Positions 13,526 to 22,953 are shown, counted from the first letter of the stretch. The stretch: 64,000 bases of DNA from Falsiroseomonas selenitidurans (GCF_012103215.1 NZ_JAAVNE010000021.1:25690-89689); one strand, 5' to 3'. Made by a program: numbers and translations. The notes: generated by a model not told the origin, from the sequence alone.

Positions 13526-14395
13526 ATGGCGGGCGTCTACTGGTATGCCGGCACCTGGTCGACCGAGGAGCCGAAGATCATCGGCCCCATGGACCACGCC
13601 TTCTGGCTGGGCAGCGTGATCTTCGACGGTGGCCGGTCCTTCGGCGGCGTCGCGCCGGACCTCGACCTGCATTGCGCCCGCGCCGTGCAATCCGCCCTGA
13701 ACATGCTGATGAAGCCGACCCTGACGCCGGCCGAGATCGAGGCGCTGTGCCGGGAAGGCATCGCCCGCATGGGGCCGGAGGCGGAATTGTATATCCGCCC
13801 GATGTTCTTCATCCGCCGCGGCCTCGGCGCCGCGCGGCCGGACCCGGACAGCACGGATTTCGTCCTGGCGATCTACGACAGCCCGCTGCCCGCGTACAAG
13901 GGCTTCTCCGCCTGCCTGGCGCCCCAGCGCCGCCCGGCGCCGGACCAGGCGCCGACCAATGCCAAGGCCGCCTGCCTCTATCCCAACGGCTCCCGCGCCG
14001 CATCCTTCGCGGCAGAACGCGGCTTCGACGCGGCGGTGGTGCTGGACCCGATCGGCAATGTGGCGGAATTCGCCCATGCCAACCTGATGCTGGCCAAGGA
14101 TGGCAAGGTCATCACCCCGGCGCTGAACGGCACCTTCCTGGCCGGCATCACCCGCGGCCGCGTCATCGCCCTGCTGCGGGAAGCCGGCGTGGTGGTGGAG
14201 GAACGCGCCGTGCGGCCGGAGGAGCTGGACGCGGCGGACGAGATCTTCTCCACCGGCAATTACGGCAAGGTGCTGCCCGTCTCCAACTGGCAGGGCCGGC
14301 ACATGCAGCCGGGGCCGCTGGGGCAGAAGGCGCGGACGCTGTATTTCGACTGGGCGGAAGCCACCTGGCGGGTGCTGCCGAAGGTCGCGGCCTGA
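13526..14395 (+). CDS. Branched-chain-amino-acid aminotransferase-like (class IV PLP enzyme)
   Basis: A 289-residue fold-type IV transaminase. The N-terminus GVYWYAGTWSTEE and MDHAFWLGSVIFDGGR match IlvE-like enzymes. The PLP Lys is expected in TNAKAACLYPN, and the cofactor-holding Glu in GNVAEFAHANLML. TGNYGKVLPV near the end is also family-like. The ATG at 13526 follows a purine-rich AGAGGGGG about nine bases away; the frame is open further upstream without meaning. Substrate preference (branched-chain, D-amino acid or an amine) cannot be decided. It is divergent from the lyase pair, so a shared pathway is possible but unproven. Confidence 0.88.
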   Translation: MAGVYWYAGTWSTEEPKIIGPMDHAFWLGSVIFDGGRSFGGVAPDLDLHCARAVQSALNMLMKPTLTPAEIEALCREGIARMGPEAELYIRPMFFIRRGLGAARPDPDSTDFVLAIYDSPLPAYKGFSACLAPQRRPAPDQAPTNAKAACLYPNGSRAASFAAERGFDAAVVLDPIGNVAEFAHANLMLAKDGKVITPALNGTFLAGITRGRVIALLREAGVVVEERAVRPEELDAADEIFSTGNYGKVLPVSNWQGRHMQPGPLGQKARTLYFDWAEATWRVLPKVAA

Positions 14396-14408
14396 GACGA
14401 GGTGCCGA

Positions 14409-15749
14409 TCAGGCGGCGGTCAGCCGCACGCGCAGCCCCGGCGCCGCATCCTCCAGCGCCAGGGCCAGCCCGTGCAGTTCCGCCACCGCGGCGACCAGCG
14501 CCAAGCCGAGACCCGTGCCGGCGCTGCTGCGGCTGGCATCCAGGCGGTGGAAGCGGCGCAGCACCAGGGCGCGGGCCTCGGCGGGGATGCCGGGGCCGTC
14601 ATCCACCACGGTGATCTCCGGCCCCGGGCGCAGCGCCAGCGTCACCCGCCCGCCTTCCCGCCCATGCCGGATGGCGTTCTCCACCAGGTTCGCCAGCATC
14701 TGCGCCAACAGGTCGCGATCCCCCTGCAGGGTGACGTCGGGGGCGAGGTCCAGCGCCAGGGTCTGGCCACGTTCCGCGGCGGCGCCGGCGTAGAGTTCCG
14801 CCACCGTCTCCGCCACCTCGGCCAGCGCCACGGCCCGGAATCCGGCGCGGCGGGCGCCGCTTTCCACCTGGGCGATGCGCAGCAGGGCGGCGAAGATCTC
14901 CAGGATGCGGTCGCATTCGGCCACCGCCGCCTCCGCCTCCTCCCCCTCCAGGGTCTCCAGGCGCTGGCGCAGGCGGGTCAGGGGCGTGCGCAGGTCATGC
15001 GCGATGTCGTCCGTCACCTGGCGCAGCGCGGCCATGGTGGCCTGCAGGCGGTCCAGCGTGGCGTTCAGGCGGCGGGCCAGCCGGTCGAATTCGTCGCCGC
15101 CCGGCCGCGCCGGCAGCCGCGTCTCCAGCCGCCCGGCCTCCACCTCCGCCAGGGCGCGCTCCATCTGCGCGGCGCGGCGCACCACGCTGCGCCCCACCAC
15201 CAGCCCGCCGCCCAGCGCCAGCAGCAGCGCCGCACCCCCCACCCAGCCGGCGGCGCCCAGCAACCGCGCCTCCAGCTCCCGCACCGGGGCCAGGTCGCGG
15301 CCGACCAGCAGGAAGAATCCGCCGCGCAGCGCCGTGCCATAGGCCAGCAGCACGCTGTCCGCCGCCGCGGAATCGAGCCGCATGGTGGCCCAGCCATCCG
15401 GCCGCGGCGCCACCGCCAGGTTGCCGGCCACCCGCCCTCCATCCGGCCCGGACAGGAAGAAATACTGCGTGCCGCTGCGGTCGGAGGCGATGCGCGCCTC
15501 GATGGACAAGGCGAGCGAGGGCGCGCCCCCCAGCCGCGCCGCGTTCAGCAGCACGCCGACATCGCGCTCGATCTCCGCCTGGATCTGCTGCGCCGCGAAG
15601 CGGGAGGAGGCCCAGAAGCCGATCCCGGCCAGCAGCAGCGTGCCCAGCAGGGTCAGCGCCAGGTGCAGCAGGGTGATGCGGAAGCCGGTGGTGGCGTACC
15701 AGCGGGTCGGCCGATCCTCCTGGGTCCGGTCCTCCTGGATCTCAGGCAT
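14409..15749 (-). CDS. Two-component sensor histidine kinase
   Basis: A 446-residue membrane kinase. Transmembrane helices near residues 22-45 and 165-190 enclose a periplasmic domain of ~120 residues. A HAMP linker follows (RRAAQMERALAEVEAGRLETRLP), then the HisKA domain with the phospho-His in DDIAHDLRTPLTRLR. The ATPase domain has the N box NLVENAIRHG, G1 VVDDGPGIP and G2 GTGLGLALVAAV. The signal is unknown. The start overlaps the 3' end of the response regulator by eight bases, so the pair is one operon. The protease gene divergent from it suggests an envelope-stress role, which is an inference. Confidence 0.93.
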   Translation of the reverse strand: MPEIQEDRTQEDRPTRWYATTGFRITLLHLALTLLGTLLLAGIGFWASSRFAAQQIQAEIERDVGVLLNAARLGGAPSLALSIEARIASDRSGTQYFFLSGPDGGRVAGNLAVAPRPDGWATMRLDSAAADSVLLAYGTALRGGFFLLVGRDLAPVRELEARLLGAAGWVGGAALLLALGGGLVVGRSVVRRAAQMERALAEVEAGRLETRLPARPGGDEFDRLARRLNATLDRLQATMAALRQVTDDIAHDLRTPLTRLRQRLETLEGEEAEAAVAECDRILEIFAALLRIAQVESGARRAGFRAVALAEVAETVAELYAGAAAERGQTLALDLAPDVTLQGDRDLLAQMLANLVENAIRHGREGGRVTLALRPGPEITVVDDGPGIPAEARALVLRRFHRLDASRSSAGTGLGLALVAAVAELHGLALALEDAAPGLRVRLTAA

Positions 15750-16413
15750 CGGACGGGCGCGCCACGTAGCCGGCGCCGCGCAGGGTGTGGATCAGGCTCG
15801 GCTCCCCCAGCTTGGCGCGCAGCCGGCTGATATGCGTCTCCACCACGCTGGTCTTCGGGTCGAAATGGATCTCCCACACCTGTTCCAGCAGCATGTTGCG
15901 CGTCACCACCCGCCCGGCATGGCGCAGCAGCACCTCCAGCAGCCGGAACTCCCGCGGCTGCAGGTCGATCCGCTGCCCCGCCCGGCTCACGCTGCGGCGC
16001 AGCAGGTCCATCTCCAGATCGGCCACCCGCAGCGTGCTGGGCTCCGCGTTCAGCGCCGGGCGGCGGCCCAGCGCATGCACCCGGGCCAGCAGCTCGGCAA
16101 AGGCGAAGGGCTTGGCGAGATAGTCATCCGCGCCGGAATCCAGCCCCTCCACCCGGTCGCCCAGCCCGGCGCGGGCGGTCAGCATCAGGGCGGGGGTCGC
16201 CACGCCGGCGGCGCGCAGCGCGCGGACCAGGCCGAGGCCATCCAGCGCCGGCAGCATCCGGTCCACCACCAGCAGGTCGTAGCCGCCGCCGATCGCCTCC
16301 ATCAGCCCGGCCCTGCCATCCGCCACATGGTGCACCAAGTGGCCCGCCCCGGTCAGGCCGCGGGAGACCTCCGCCGCCGTGCCGGCATCGTCCTCCACCA
16401 GCAGGATGCGCAA
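15742..16413 (-). CDS. OmpR/PhoB-family response regulator
   Basis: A 223-residue regulator. The receiver domain has acidic residues E7, D8 and D9, the phospho-acceptor D51 in LLVVDRMLPALDG, and the conserved Lys in YLAKPFAFAELLARV. The winged-helix DNA-binding domain follows with LQPREFRLLEVLL, VVTRNMLLEQVW and VVETHISRLRAKLGE. It is translated with the downstream kinase (eight-base overlap). The gene is divergent from a DegP-type protease across 116 bases, making that protease a likely target. No clear direct-repeat binding site could be fixed by eye. Confidence 0.95.
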   Translation of the reverse strand: MRILLVEDDAGTAAEVSRGLTGAGHLVHHVADGRAGLMEAIGGGYDLLVVDRMLPALDGLGLVRALRAAGVATPALMLTARAGLGDRVEGLDSGADDYLAKPFAFAELLARVHALGRRPALNAEPSTLRVADLEMDLLRRSVSRAGQRIDLQPREFRLLEVLLRHAGRVVTRNMLLEQVWEIHFDPKTSVVETHISRLRAKLGEPSLIHTLRGAGYVARPSDA

Positions 16414-16529
16414 GGACCGCCTCCTCCAACCTTACCAATTCGTAGGACAGCCGCGAGGCCCCGGTGAGAGGGCCACCCGAGATGGCAGGTCGGGCCATCC
16501 AGGATGGCATCCAGCAGAAGGACGACGCC

Positions 16530-18038
16530 ATGAGCAACTCCCCCACCCCCGCCCCGCGCCGCCGCGGCCTGCTCGCCGCCGGCCTGCTTGCCTTCGCGCT
16601 CGGCACCAGCGCGCTCACCACCCTGCCTTTCGCCGGCAACGCCCAGCCCTCCCCGACCCCTGGCGCCGCCATCACCCTGCCGCGTCAGGCCGGCCCGGAG
16701 GGCTTCGGCGACCTCGCCGCCCGCGTCGCCCCCGCCGTGGTGCGGGTGACGGTGACCGGCCGGGCGCAGGCCGCGGCGGCGACCGAAGTGCCGCCGCAGC
16801 TGCGCGGCACGCCGCTGGAGGACTTCTTCCGCCGCTTCGAAGGCCAGCAGCGCCCCGGCCCGCGCCCCCCCCAGGGCCGGCGCAGCATGGGCCAGGGCAG
16901 CGGCTTCATCATCGACCCGGCCGGCTACATCGTCACCAACAACCATGTGGTGGGGGAAGCCAGCACCGTCCGCGTCGAACTCGCCGATGGGCGGGAGCTG
17001 GAGGCCCGGGTGGTCGGCCGCGACCCGCAGACCGACCTCGCCGTGCTGAAGGTGGAAGCCGGCGGAACCCTGCCCAGCCTCAGCTGGGGCGACAGCGATG
17101 CGCTGCGCGTCGGCGACTGGGTGGTGGCCATGGGCAACCCCTTCGGCCTTGGTGGGTCGGTGACCGCCGGCATCGTCTCCGCCCGCGGGCGGCAGATCGG
17201 CGCCGGGCCCTATGACGACTTCATCCAGACCGATGCGCCGATCAACCCGGGCAATTCCGGCGGCCCGCTGTTCAACGCGAATGGCGAGGTGGTGGGCATC
17301 AACACCGCCATCTACGCGCCCTCCGGCGGCAATGTCGGCATCGGCTTCGCGGTGCCCGCCCGCATGGCGCGCAACGTGATCGCCGATCTGCAGCGGGATG
17401 GCGTGGTGGCGCGCGGCTGGCTTGGCGTGTCGATGCAGCCGATCGACAGCGAACTGGCCTCCGCCCTGAACCTGCCGAACCAGCAGGGCGCGCTGGTCGC
17501 CGGGGTGGAGCCGCGCAGCCCCGCCGCCCGCGCCGGCCTGCGTTCCGGCGACGTGGTGGTGCGCCTGGGCGACAGGGAGATCGCCAGCCCGCGCGACCTC
17601 GCCATCGCCGTGGCCGAACAGCAGCCGCAGAGCGAAGCCGCCATCACCGTGCTGCGGGATGGGGAACGCGTGCAGCGCCAGGTGACGATCGGCCTGCGGG
17701 AACAGCCGCAGCAGCAGGCCGGCGCCCGGCAGGGCGGGTCGGGCCAGGCTGGGGCGGAGGCCGCCCCGGCCACGCTCGGCCTGCGGCTGATGCCGCGCAA
17801 GGGCGAAGGCGCCGGCGTGCAGGTGGCGGAGGTGCAGCCGGGCAGCCTGGCCGCCAGCCGCGGCCTGCGCCCCGGCGACGTGATCCTGCGCATCGGCGGG
17901 CAGGAGGTGCGCAACCCGCGCGACGTGACGGAGGCGCTGGGCGCCGCACGCCGCGCGGGGCGGGAGGCGGTGGCCTTCCAGATCGACCGCGAGGGTGGCC
18001 GCGCCTTCGTCGCCGTGCCGCTGCGCGAGCAGGGCTGA
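16530..18038 (+). CDS. Periplasmic Do-family serine protease (DegP/HtrA-like)
   Basis: A 502-residue protein. The N-terminus has a long Arg-rich, hydrophobic signal segment. The trypsin-like domain holds the triad: His in TNNHVVG, Asp in [10 protein letters not shown] and Ser in [10 protein letters not shown]. Two PDZ domains follow ([11 protein letters not shown] with [17 protein letters not shown], and [10 protein letters not shown] with [16 protein letters not shown]). This is the chaperone/protease layout for damaged envelope proteins. The ATG at 16530 is preferred over one at 16464 because AAGGA lies upstream and the signal peptide starts there. A strong hairpin with a T-rich tail follows the gene. 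Confidence 0.94.
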   Translation: MSNSPTPAPRRRGLLAAGLLAFALGTSALTTLPFAGNAQPSPTPGAAITLPRQAGPEGFGDLAARVAPAVVRVTVTGRAQAAAATEVPPQLRGTPLEDFFRRFEGQQRPGPRPPQGRRSMGQGSGFIIDPAGYIVTNNHVVGEASTVRVELADGRELEARVVGRDPQTDLAVLKVEAGGTLPSLSWGDSDALRVGDWVVAMGNPFGLGGSVTAGIVSARGRQIGAGPYDDFIQTDAPINPGNSGGPLFNANGEVVGINTAIYAPSGGNVGIGFAVPARMARNVIADLQRDGVVARGWLGVSMQPIDSELASALNLPNQQGALVAGVEPRSPAARAGLRSGDVVVRLGDREIASPRDLAIAVAEQQPQSEAAITVLRDGERVQRQVTIGLREQPQQQAGARQGGSGQAGAEAAPATLGLRLMPRKGEGAGVQVAEVQPGSLAASRGLRPGDVILRIGGQEVRNPRDVTEALGAARRAGREAVAFQIDREGGRAFVAVPLREQG

Positions 18039-18102
18039 GGCGGCATCACGCCGCCCGGCTTCGTGCCCCTGCGGGGGGCGGGGCGGGCGGCGTGGACCCT
18101 GG

Positions 18103-18154
18103 CGCCGCCGGGTGGGCTTTCAGCCGCCCGGCGGCGTGCCAGCTTCTTGTTTTT
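18103..18154 (+). terminator. Probable rho-independent terminator after the DegP-like gene
   Basis: A 13-pair stem (18103-18115 with 18124-18136, one G-T pair) has an eight-base loop and is followed after a few bases by CTTCTTGTTTTT. It stands 65 bases after the protease stop and ahead of the next gene on the same strand. Confidence 0.75.
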
Positions 18155-18240
18155 GCGCATTTCCCGAGTCGCCGGGCGATTCCGCCCGACCTGGAAATGC
18201 TCTACCCTTCGCGCCAACCTGCGAAGGAACGTCCCCCAGA

Positions 18241-19101
18241 ATGACCGCCACCGAACGCCGCCAGGCCTTCCGCGCCGTGCTCGCCGGCCCGGGCTGCGTG
18301 CACCCCGCCTCCGTCTTCGATGCCGTCTCCGGCCGCATCGCCGCCGATCTCGGCTTCGAGACGGCGATCCTGGGCGGCTCCGTCGCTTCGCTGGCCGTGC
18401 TCGGCGCGCCGGACCACATCGTGCTGACGCTGACCGAATTCGCCGACCTCATCCGCCGCATCACCCGCGGCGGGGCGCCGCCGCTGCTGGTCGATGCCGA
18501 TCATGGCTACGGCAATGCGCTGTCCGTGATGCGCACGGTGGAGGAGCTGGAGGCCGCCGGCGTCGCCGCCCTGACCATCGAGGACACGCTGCTGCCCCGC
18601 CCCTATGGCCCGGAGGCCACGGCGCTGCTGCCGCTGGCGGAAGGCTTGGGCAAGATCCGCGCGGCGCTCGCCGCCCGCACCGACCCGTCGCTGGTCATCG
18701 TCGCCCGCACCTCCGCCCTGGCCGTCACGGGGGTGGAGGATGCGGTGGCGCGCGCCACCGCCTATGCGCAGGCGGGGGCGGACGGCATCTTCGTCACCGG
18801 GCTGGCGGATCCCGCCCAGCTCGATGCCCTGCGGGCGGCAACCGGCCTGCCGATCCTGGTGGGCAGCGCCAAGGCCGGGCTGGGCGGCGCCGCCACCCTG
18901 GCGCAGCACGGCGCGCGGGTGGCGCTGCAGGGCCACGCCACCTTCCCCGCCGCCATGCAGGCGGTGCACGAGACGCTGAAGGCGCTGCGGGAAGGCACGG
19001 CCCCGAAGGACCTCAAGGGCCTGCCGGATGCGGCCAGCACGAAGCGCTGGCAGCGCGAGGAACACTACGACGCGGCGATCCGCGACTTCCTGGGCGGCTG
19101 A
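18241..19101 (+). CDS. Oxaloacetate decarboxylase / isocitrate lyase-PEP mutase superfamily
   Basis: A 286-residue (beta/alpha)8 enzyme. HPASVFDAVSGRIAADLGFE, ILGGSVASLAVLGAPD, DADHGYGNALSVMRTVEELE and ALTIEDTLLP closely follow the PA4872-type oxaloacetate decarboxylases (Mg-dependent, giving pyruvate and CO2). In these the lyase Cys of isocitrate lyases is absent, as here. The C-terminal half is more divergent. The start at 18241 follows a weak AAGGAAC. It is followed by an MFS gene 90 bases later; the two may share a transcript. Confidence 0.85.
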   Translation: MTATERRQAFRAVLAGPGCVHPASVFDAVSGRIAADLGFETAILGGSVASLAVLGAPDHIVLTLTEFADLIRRITRGGAPPLLVDADHGYGNALSVMRTVEELEAAGVAALTIEDTLLPRPYGPEATALLPLAEGLGKIRAALAARTDPSLVIVARTSALAVTGVEDAVARATAYAQAGADGIFVTGLADPAQLDALRAATGLPILVGSAKAGLGGAATLAQHGARVALQGHATFPAAMQAVHETLKALREGTAPKDLKGLPDAASTKRWQREEHYDAAIRDFLGG

Positions 19102-19191
19102 AGCCCCCCTTCCGTCGCGCGGGCCTTGGCCCATACTGCCCGCGACGACGGAGGAAATGGTCCAGGTGACGATGCGGGAGGCTTCCTGCGC

Positions 19192-20439
19192 GTGACGCCC
19201 CTGCTGCGCCTGGCGAGCCTGGCGCCGTTTCGCCAGGCGGCCTTCCGCCGGCAATTCCCGGCCGACCTCGCCACCTCCTGGGCCTTCGAGATCGAGACGC
19301 TGGTGCTCGGCTGGTTCGTGCTGGTCGAAACCGGCTCCGTCGTCTGGCTGACCGCCTTCGCGGCGCTGCAGTTCCTGGGCACGCTGGTGGCACCGATGTT
19401 CGGCGTGGTGGGCGATCGCATCGGCCATCGCCGGCTGCTGGCCGCCATGCGCGGCTTCTACGCCTGCCAGGCGGCCGCCATCGCCGCCATGGCGCTGGGC
19501 GGCACGCTGGGGCCGTGGCAGGTGGTGGCGGTGGCGGCGCTGATGGGGCTGGTGCGGCCTTCCGACCTCGGCCTGCGCAGCGCGCTGATCGCGGCCAGCA
19601 TGCCGCCGGCGCAGATGACGCAGGCCATGGGCATCTCCCGCAGCACGGCGGATTCCGCGCGCATCGCCGGGGCACTGGCCGGGGCCGGGCTGGTGGCGAC
19701 GCTGGGCCTGGGCGCGGCCTACCTGGTGGTGACGGGGCTGTACCTGTTCTCGCTCGCCTGCACGCTGAGCATGGCGGTGCCGGCGCGGCCGCGCCTCGCC
19801 CGTGCCTCCCCCTGGCGGGAATTGCGCGACGGCATCGCCCATGTGCGCGGCAACCCGCCGCTGCTGGCCACGATGCTGCTGGCCTTCCTGGTGAACCTGG
19901 CGGCCTTCCCCACCACCGGCGGCCTGCTGCCCTTCGTGGCGCGGGAGATCTACGGGCTGGACCGCAGCGGCCTGGGCACGCTGGTCGCCTGTTTCGCCGG
20001 CGGCGCACTGGCCGGCACGCTGGTGGTGATCGCCCGCGGGGCGGCGCTGGCGCCGGCGCGCAGCATGGTGCTGTCCTGCCTCGCTTGGTTTCCCATGCTG
20101 ATGGTCTTCGCCTGGATCCGCGACCCGGCGCCGGGCATGGTGCTGATGGCGCTGATCGGCTTCACGCAGTCCTTCGCCATGGTGCCGATGTCCGTCATCC
20201 TGCTGCGCTGCGCGGCGGAGCCGTTCCGCGGCCGCGTCATGGGGCTGCGGATGCTGGCGGTCTATGGGCTGCCGATCGGCCTGCTGCTGTCCGGCCCGGC
20301 CATCGCCGGGCTGGGCTTCGCCGCCGCCACCACGCTGTATGCGGCGCTGGGCCTGGGCTGCACGGTGGCGATCGGGCTGGCTTTCCGGCGCCACCTGTGG
20401 CCGCGCACGGCCATCGCCAACACGCCGCGACCGGGGTGA
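19192..20439 (+). CDS. MFS transporter (enterobactin-exporter-like MFS_3 type)
   Basis: A permease of ~415 residues with about 12 membrane helices. It has the loop motif GVVGDRIGHRRLL between helices 2 and 3 and FRGRVMGLRMLAVYG in the second half, the pattern of the EntS-like group. The GTG at 19192 has GGGAGG about 11 bases upstream, while the in-frame ATG at 19126 has no ribosome site and adds a hydrophilic stretch; the start remains a choice. The substrate is unknown. It is convergent with the sulfur-transport genes. Confidence 0.85.
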   Translation: MTPLLRLASLAPFRQAAFRRQFPADLATSWAFEIETLVLGWFVLVETGSVVWLTAFAALQFLGTLVAPMFGVVGDRIGHRRLLAAMRGFYACQAAAIAAMALGGTLGPWQVVAVAALMGLVRPSDLGLRSALIAASMPPAQMTQAMGISRSTADSARIAGALAGAGLVATLGLGAAYLVVTGLYLFSLACTLSMAVPARPRLARASPWRELRDGIAHVRGNPPLLATMLLAFLVNLAAFPTTGGLLPFVAREIYGLDRSGLGTLVACFAGGALAGTLVVIARGAALAPARSMVLSCLAWFPMLMVFAWIRDPAPGMVLMALIGFTQSFAMVPMSVILLRCAAEPFRGRVMGLRMLAVYGLPIGLLLSGPAIAGLGFAAATTLYAALGLGCTVAIGLAFRRHLWPRTAIANTPRPG

Positions 20440-20463
20440 CGGCCCGGACGCTTCATCCGCCCG

Positions 20464-20922
20464 TCAGCGCCCTGGCGAAACCGGGGCGAGGCTGGCGGCC
20501 GGGCGCGCCGCTAGCCAGCGGGCGCCGGCCATGCCGGCGAACATGGCGGCCAGGAACAGCCAGGCCGGGGCGCCGCCGGTGGTCAGCGCGGTCAGCGCCG
20601 GGCCGGGGCAGAAGCCGGCCAGGCCCCAGCCGATACCGAAGATTGCCGGCCCGAGGAGGATACGAGTGTCGAGGTCGGTGGCTGTGGGCAGGTGGAAGCG
20701 CGTGTCGAACAGCGGCCGCGGCCGGCGCAGCACCAGGCGGTAGCCCAGCGCGGTCACGGCAACGGCGCCGGCCAGGACGAAGGCCAGGCTGGGATCCCAG
20801 CCGCCGGCCGGAATGGCGGCGAGGTCGAGGAAGTTCAGCACCTTCGCCGGGTCCGCCATGCCGGCGATCACGAGCCCGAGGCCGAGGACCAGGCCGATGG
20901 CGAAGTGCAGCAGGATCAGCAT
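20464..20922 (-). CDS. YeeE/YedE-type sulfur transport protein, C-terminal half gene
   Basis: A 152-residue membrane protein. LHFAIGLVLGLGLVIAGMADPAKVLNFLDLAA and the Cys in GIGWGLAGFCPGPALTAL are the signature of the second half of the split YeeE/YedE (thiosulfate or related sulfur carrier) family. Its conserved Cys is thought to relay the sulfur species. The ATG at 20922 is chosen over an upstream start at 21063 that lies inside the preceding gene. It lies eight bases after the N-terminal half gene and works with it. Confidence 0.9.
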   Translation of the reverse strand: MLILLHFAIGLVLGLGLVIAGMADPAKVLNFLDLAAIPAGGWDPSLAFVLAGAVAVTALGYRLVLRRPRPLFDTRFHLPTATDLDTRILLGPAIFGIGWGLAGFCPGPALTALTTGGAPAWLFLAAMFAGMAGARWLAARPAASLAPVSPGR

Positions 20923-20930
20923 GGTGCGCC

Positions 20931-21359
20931 TCAGAGCAGATGGCGGGTTGCGAGGACGGTGGCGAAGGCCGTCGCCATGAACACCGCCGTGGCGACCAGG
21001 GAGCGCCGCGACAGCCGCGCCAGGCCACAGACCCCGTGGCCGGACGTGCAGCCATTGCCCCACACCGCGCCGAAGCCCACCAGCAGGCCGGCCAGCGCCA
21101 GGAGGGGCAGGGAGGCCTCGATCCGCGGCACCGGCACCGTGCCCGTCACCAGCCCCGCCACCAGCGGTGCCAGGACGATGCCGAGCACGAAGGCGAGCCG
21201 TCCGCCCAGGCCGGCATCGGCATAGGGCGGCAGCAGGCGGGCGGCGATGCCGCTGATGCCGGCGATGCGCCCGGTGGCGGCCATCAGCGCCACCGCGGCG
21301 GCGCCGATCAGGGCGCCGCCGAGCAGCGAAGCGGCTGGCGTGAAGGCGGTGGCGATCAT
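20931..21359 (-). CDS. YeeE/YedE-type sulfur transport protein, N-terminal half gene
   Basis: A 142-residue membrane protein with the strongly conserved GNGCTSGHGVCGLARLSRRS stretch near residues 105-124. It contains the Cys residues of the YeeE sulfur-transport family. Together with the next gene it makes one full YeeE-like channel. The ATG at 21359 immediately follows the DUF2892 gene (one base between stop and start), so the three genes form an operon. In many proteobacteria this trio is controlled by the ArsR-type sulfide sensor BigR/SqrR, but no such gene is adjacent here. Confidence 0.92.
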   Translation of the reverse strand: MIATAFTPAASLLGGALIGAAAVALMAATGRIAGISGIAARLLPPYADAGLGGRLAFVLGIVLAPLVAGLVTGTVPVPRIEASLPLLALAGLLVGFGAVWGNGCTSGHGVCGLARLSRRSLVATAVFMATAFATVLATRHLL

Positions 21360-21360
21360 G

Positions 21361-21579
21361 TCAGGCCTTGCCGGCCGGGCAGGTGCGGATACCCAGCAGC
21401 GTGTAGGCCGGGCAGAACCGGAAGGCGGCGGTGCCAATCATCACCACGCCCCAGGCCACCACCGCGTAGCGCCAGGCGCCCAGCGGCGCGAAGGCCTCCG
21501 CCAGCAGGAAAGGGGCAAGGACCAGCACGGCGCCGAGGAGAAAGCGCAGGGTGCGATCGAGCGAACCGACATTGGCCAT
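21361..21579 (-). CDS. DUF2892 small membrane protein (YgaP-transmembrane-like)
   Basis: A 72-residue protein with two hydrophobic helices. NVGSLDRTLRFLLGAVL at the start and RFCPAYTLLGIRTCPA at the end are the DUF2892 signature, including two Cys residues near the C-terminus. It is the first gene of the sulfur operon. An AAGGAA site lies seven bases before the ATG, and a near-consensus promoter is about 30 bases further up. DUF2892 proteins accompany rhodanese and YeeE genes; the molecular role is not known. Confidence 0.9.
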   Translation of the reverse strand: MANVGSLDRTLRFLLGAVLVLAPFLLAEAFAPLGAWRYAVVAWGVVMIGTAAFRFCPAYTLLGIRTCPAGKA

Positions 21580-21610
21580 GATCTGATTCCTTCAGCGGAT
21601 GGGTAATAGA

Positions 21611-21640
21611 TTTATATCTTCGTATCTTCTAATATGTCAA
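21611..21640 (-). promoter_or_regulatory. Sigma-70-like promoter of the DUF2892-YeeE operon with repeat operator
   Basis: On the minus strand TTGACA (21640-21635) is followed after 17 bases by ATATAA, or after 18 by TATAAA (21616-21611), close to consensus. The spacer carries a direct repeat GAAGATA-C-GAAGATA in an AT-rich patch that stands out in this GC-rich DNA. This suggests an operator for a repressor, perhaps BigR-like. Confidence 0.72.
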
Positions 21641-21738
21641 CATGAACGAGGGCGATGAAGACGACCCCCCGCGGTGCTGATGGCGGCCAGGGCAATATGC
21701 TGGAGCCGTTTCACCGTCTTCGCTTGCGGTGAACGGTT

Positions 21739-22953
21739 CTAGCGCAGCCGCCGCGCCCGCAGCAGCAGCCAGCCGACGATCGCCAGATTGGCGGCGTTCC
21801 ACGCCATGCCGTTCAGGAAGGCCATGGCGTAGGACCCGGTCCAGTCGAACACCACGCCGGAAAGCCAGCCGCCCAGCGCCATGCCCAGCAGCGTCGCCAT
21901 CAGCACGATGCCCACCCGGGTGCCGGCCTGGCTGGCGGGAAAATACTCCCGCACGATCACCGCGTAGCTCGGCACGATGCCGCCCTGAAACAGGCCGAAC
22001 AGGGCGGAGATCAGGTACAGCGACACCAGGCTGTCGAAGAACAGGTAGAAGGCCAGCGCCACCGCCTGCAGGGTGGCACCCAGCATCAGCGTGCCCAGCC
22101 CGCCGATGCGATCGGCGATGAAGCCGGACGCGATGCGGGAGACGATGCCGCAGGCCAGCATCAGGGACAGCATCTCCGTCCCCCGCGCCACGCCGTAGCC
22201 CAGGTCGCCGCAATAGGCGACGATGTGCACCTGCGGCATGGCCATGGCGACGCAGCAGCCCACCCCGGCCAGGCCGAGCAGCGCGGTCAGGCCGTTCGGC
22301 GTCAGCCCCAGCGGGCGGCTGGCCGGCGGCGCCGGGCTGCCGGCCGGCCGCGGCGCGGCGCGCGGTGGCCGGGCACGCAGCAGCAGGGCCAGCGGCAGCA
22401 TGGTGACCAGCAGCACCACGCCCACCACCAGGTGGGCGGTGCGCCAGCCCTGCGCCGTGATCAGCGCCTGCACCACCGGCGGCCAGACCGTGCCGGCCAG
22501 GTAGTTGCCGGAGGCGGCCAGCGCCACGGCGATGCCGCGCCGCCGGCGGAACCACAGCGAGGCATCGGCCATCAGCGGCCCGAAGGCGGCGGAAGAGCCC
22601 AGCGCGCCGATCAGCACGCCCTGCACCAGCGCGAAGACCGTCAGGCTGGGGGCGAAGGCGGCCAGGATGTAGCCGCCGCCCAGCATGACCGTGCCGCCCA
22701 GCAGCGGCACCATGATGCCGAAGCGGTCCGCCAGCCGGCCCATCAGGATGCCGCCGCCGGCGAAGCCGATCATGGTCAGGGTATAGGGTAGCGAGGCCTC
22801 GCCTCGTGTGGCGCCGAATTCCGCCTGCACATGCGGCAGCGCCACCACCACGGACCACATGCCGGCGCCGCCCAGCGTCGCCAGGGCGACGATCGCGGCC
22901 AGCCGGGTCCAGGCCTGCCGGCTGTCCAGCACCGCCTCCGCGGCCGGGGTCAC
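21739..22953 (-). CDS. MFS transporter (oxalate/formate antiporter-like)
   Basis: A 404-residue permease with about 12 membrane helices. It has the inter-helix motif GRLADRFGIMVPLLGG, RRRRGIAVALAASGNYLAGTVWPPVVQ in the middle and FGLFQGGIVPSYAVIVREYFPASQAG in the second half, a pattern common in monocarboxylate/oxalate-type MFS proteins. The start is GTG at 22953, overlapping the stop of the nitroreductase gene (GTGA), which gives translational coupling. The upstream open frame is the shadow of that gene. The ligand is unknown. Confidence 0.87.
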   Translation of the reverse strand: MTPAAEAVLDSRQAWTRLAAIVALATLGGAGMWSVVVALPHVQAEFGATRGEASLPYTLTMIGFAGGGILMGRLADRFGIMVPLLGGTVMLGGGYILAAFAPSLTVFALVQGVLIGALGSSAAFGPLMADASLWFRRRRGIAVALAASGNYLAGTVWPPVVQALITAQGWRTAHLVVGVVLLVTMLPLALLLRARPPRAAPRPAGSPAPPASRPLGLTPNGLTALLGLAGVGCCVAMAMPQVHIVAYCGDLGYGVARGTEMLSLMLACGIVSRIASGFIADRIGGLGTLMLGATLQAVALAFYLFFDSLVSLYLISALFGLFQGGIVPSYAVIVREYFPASQAGTRVGIVLMATLLGMALGGWLSGVVFDWTGSYAMAFLNGMAWNAANLAIVGWLLLRARRLR

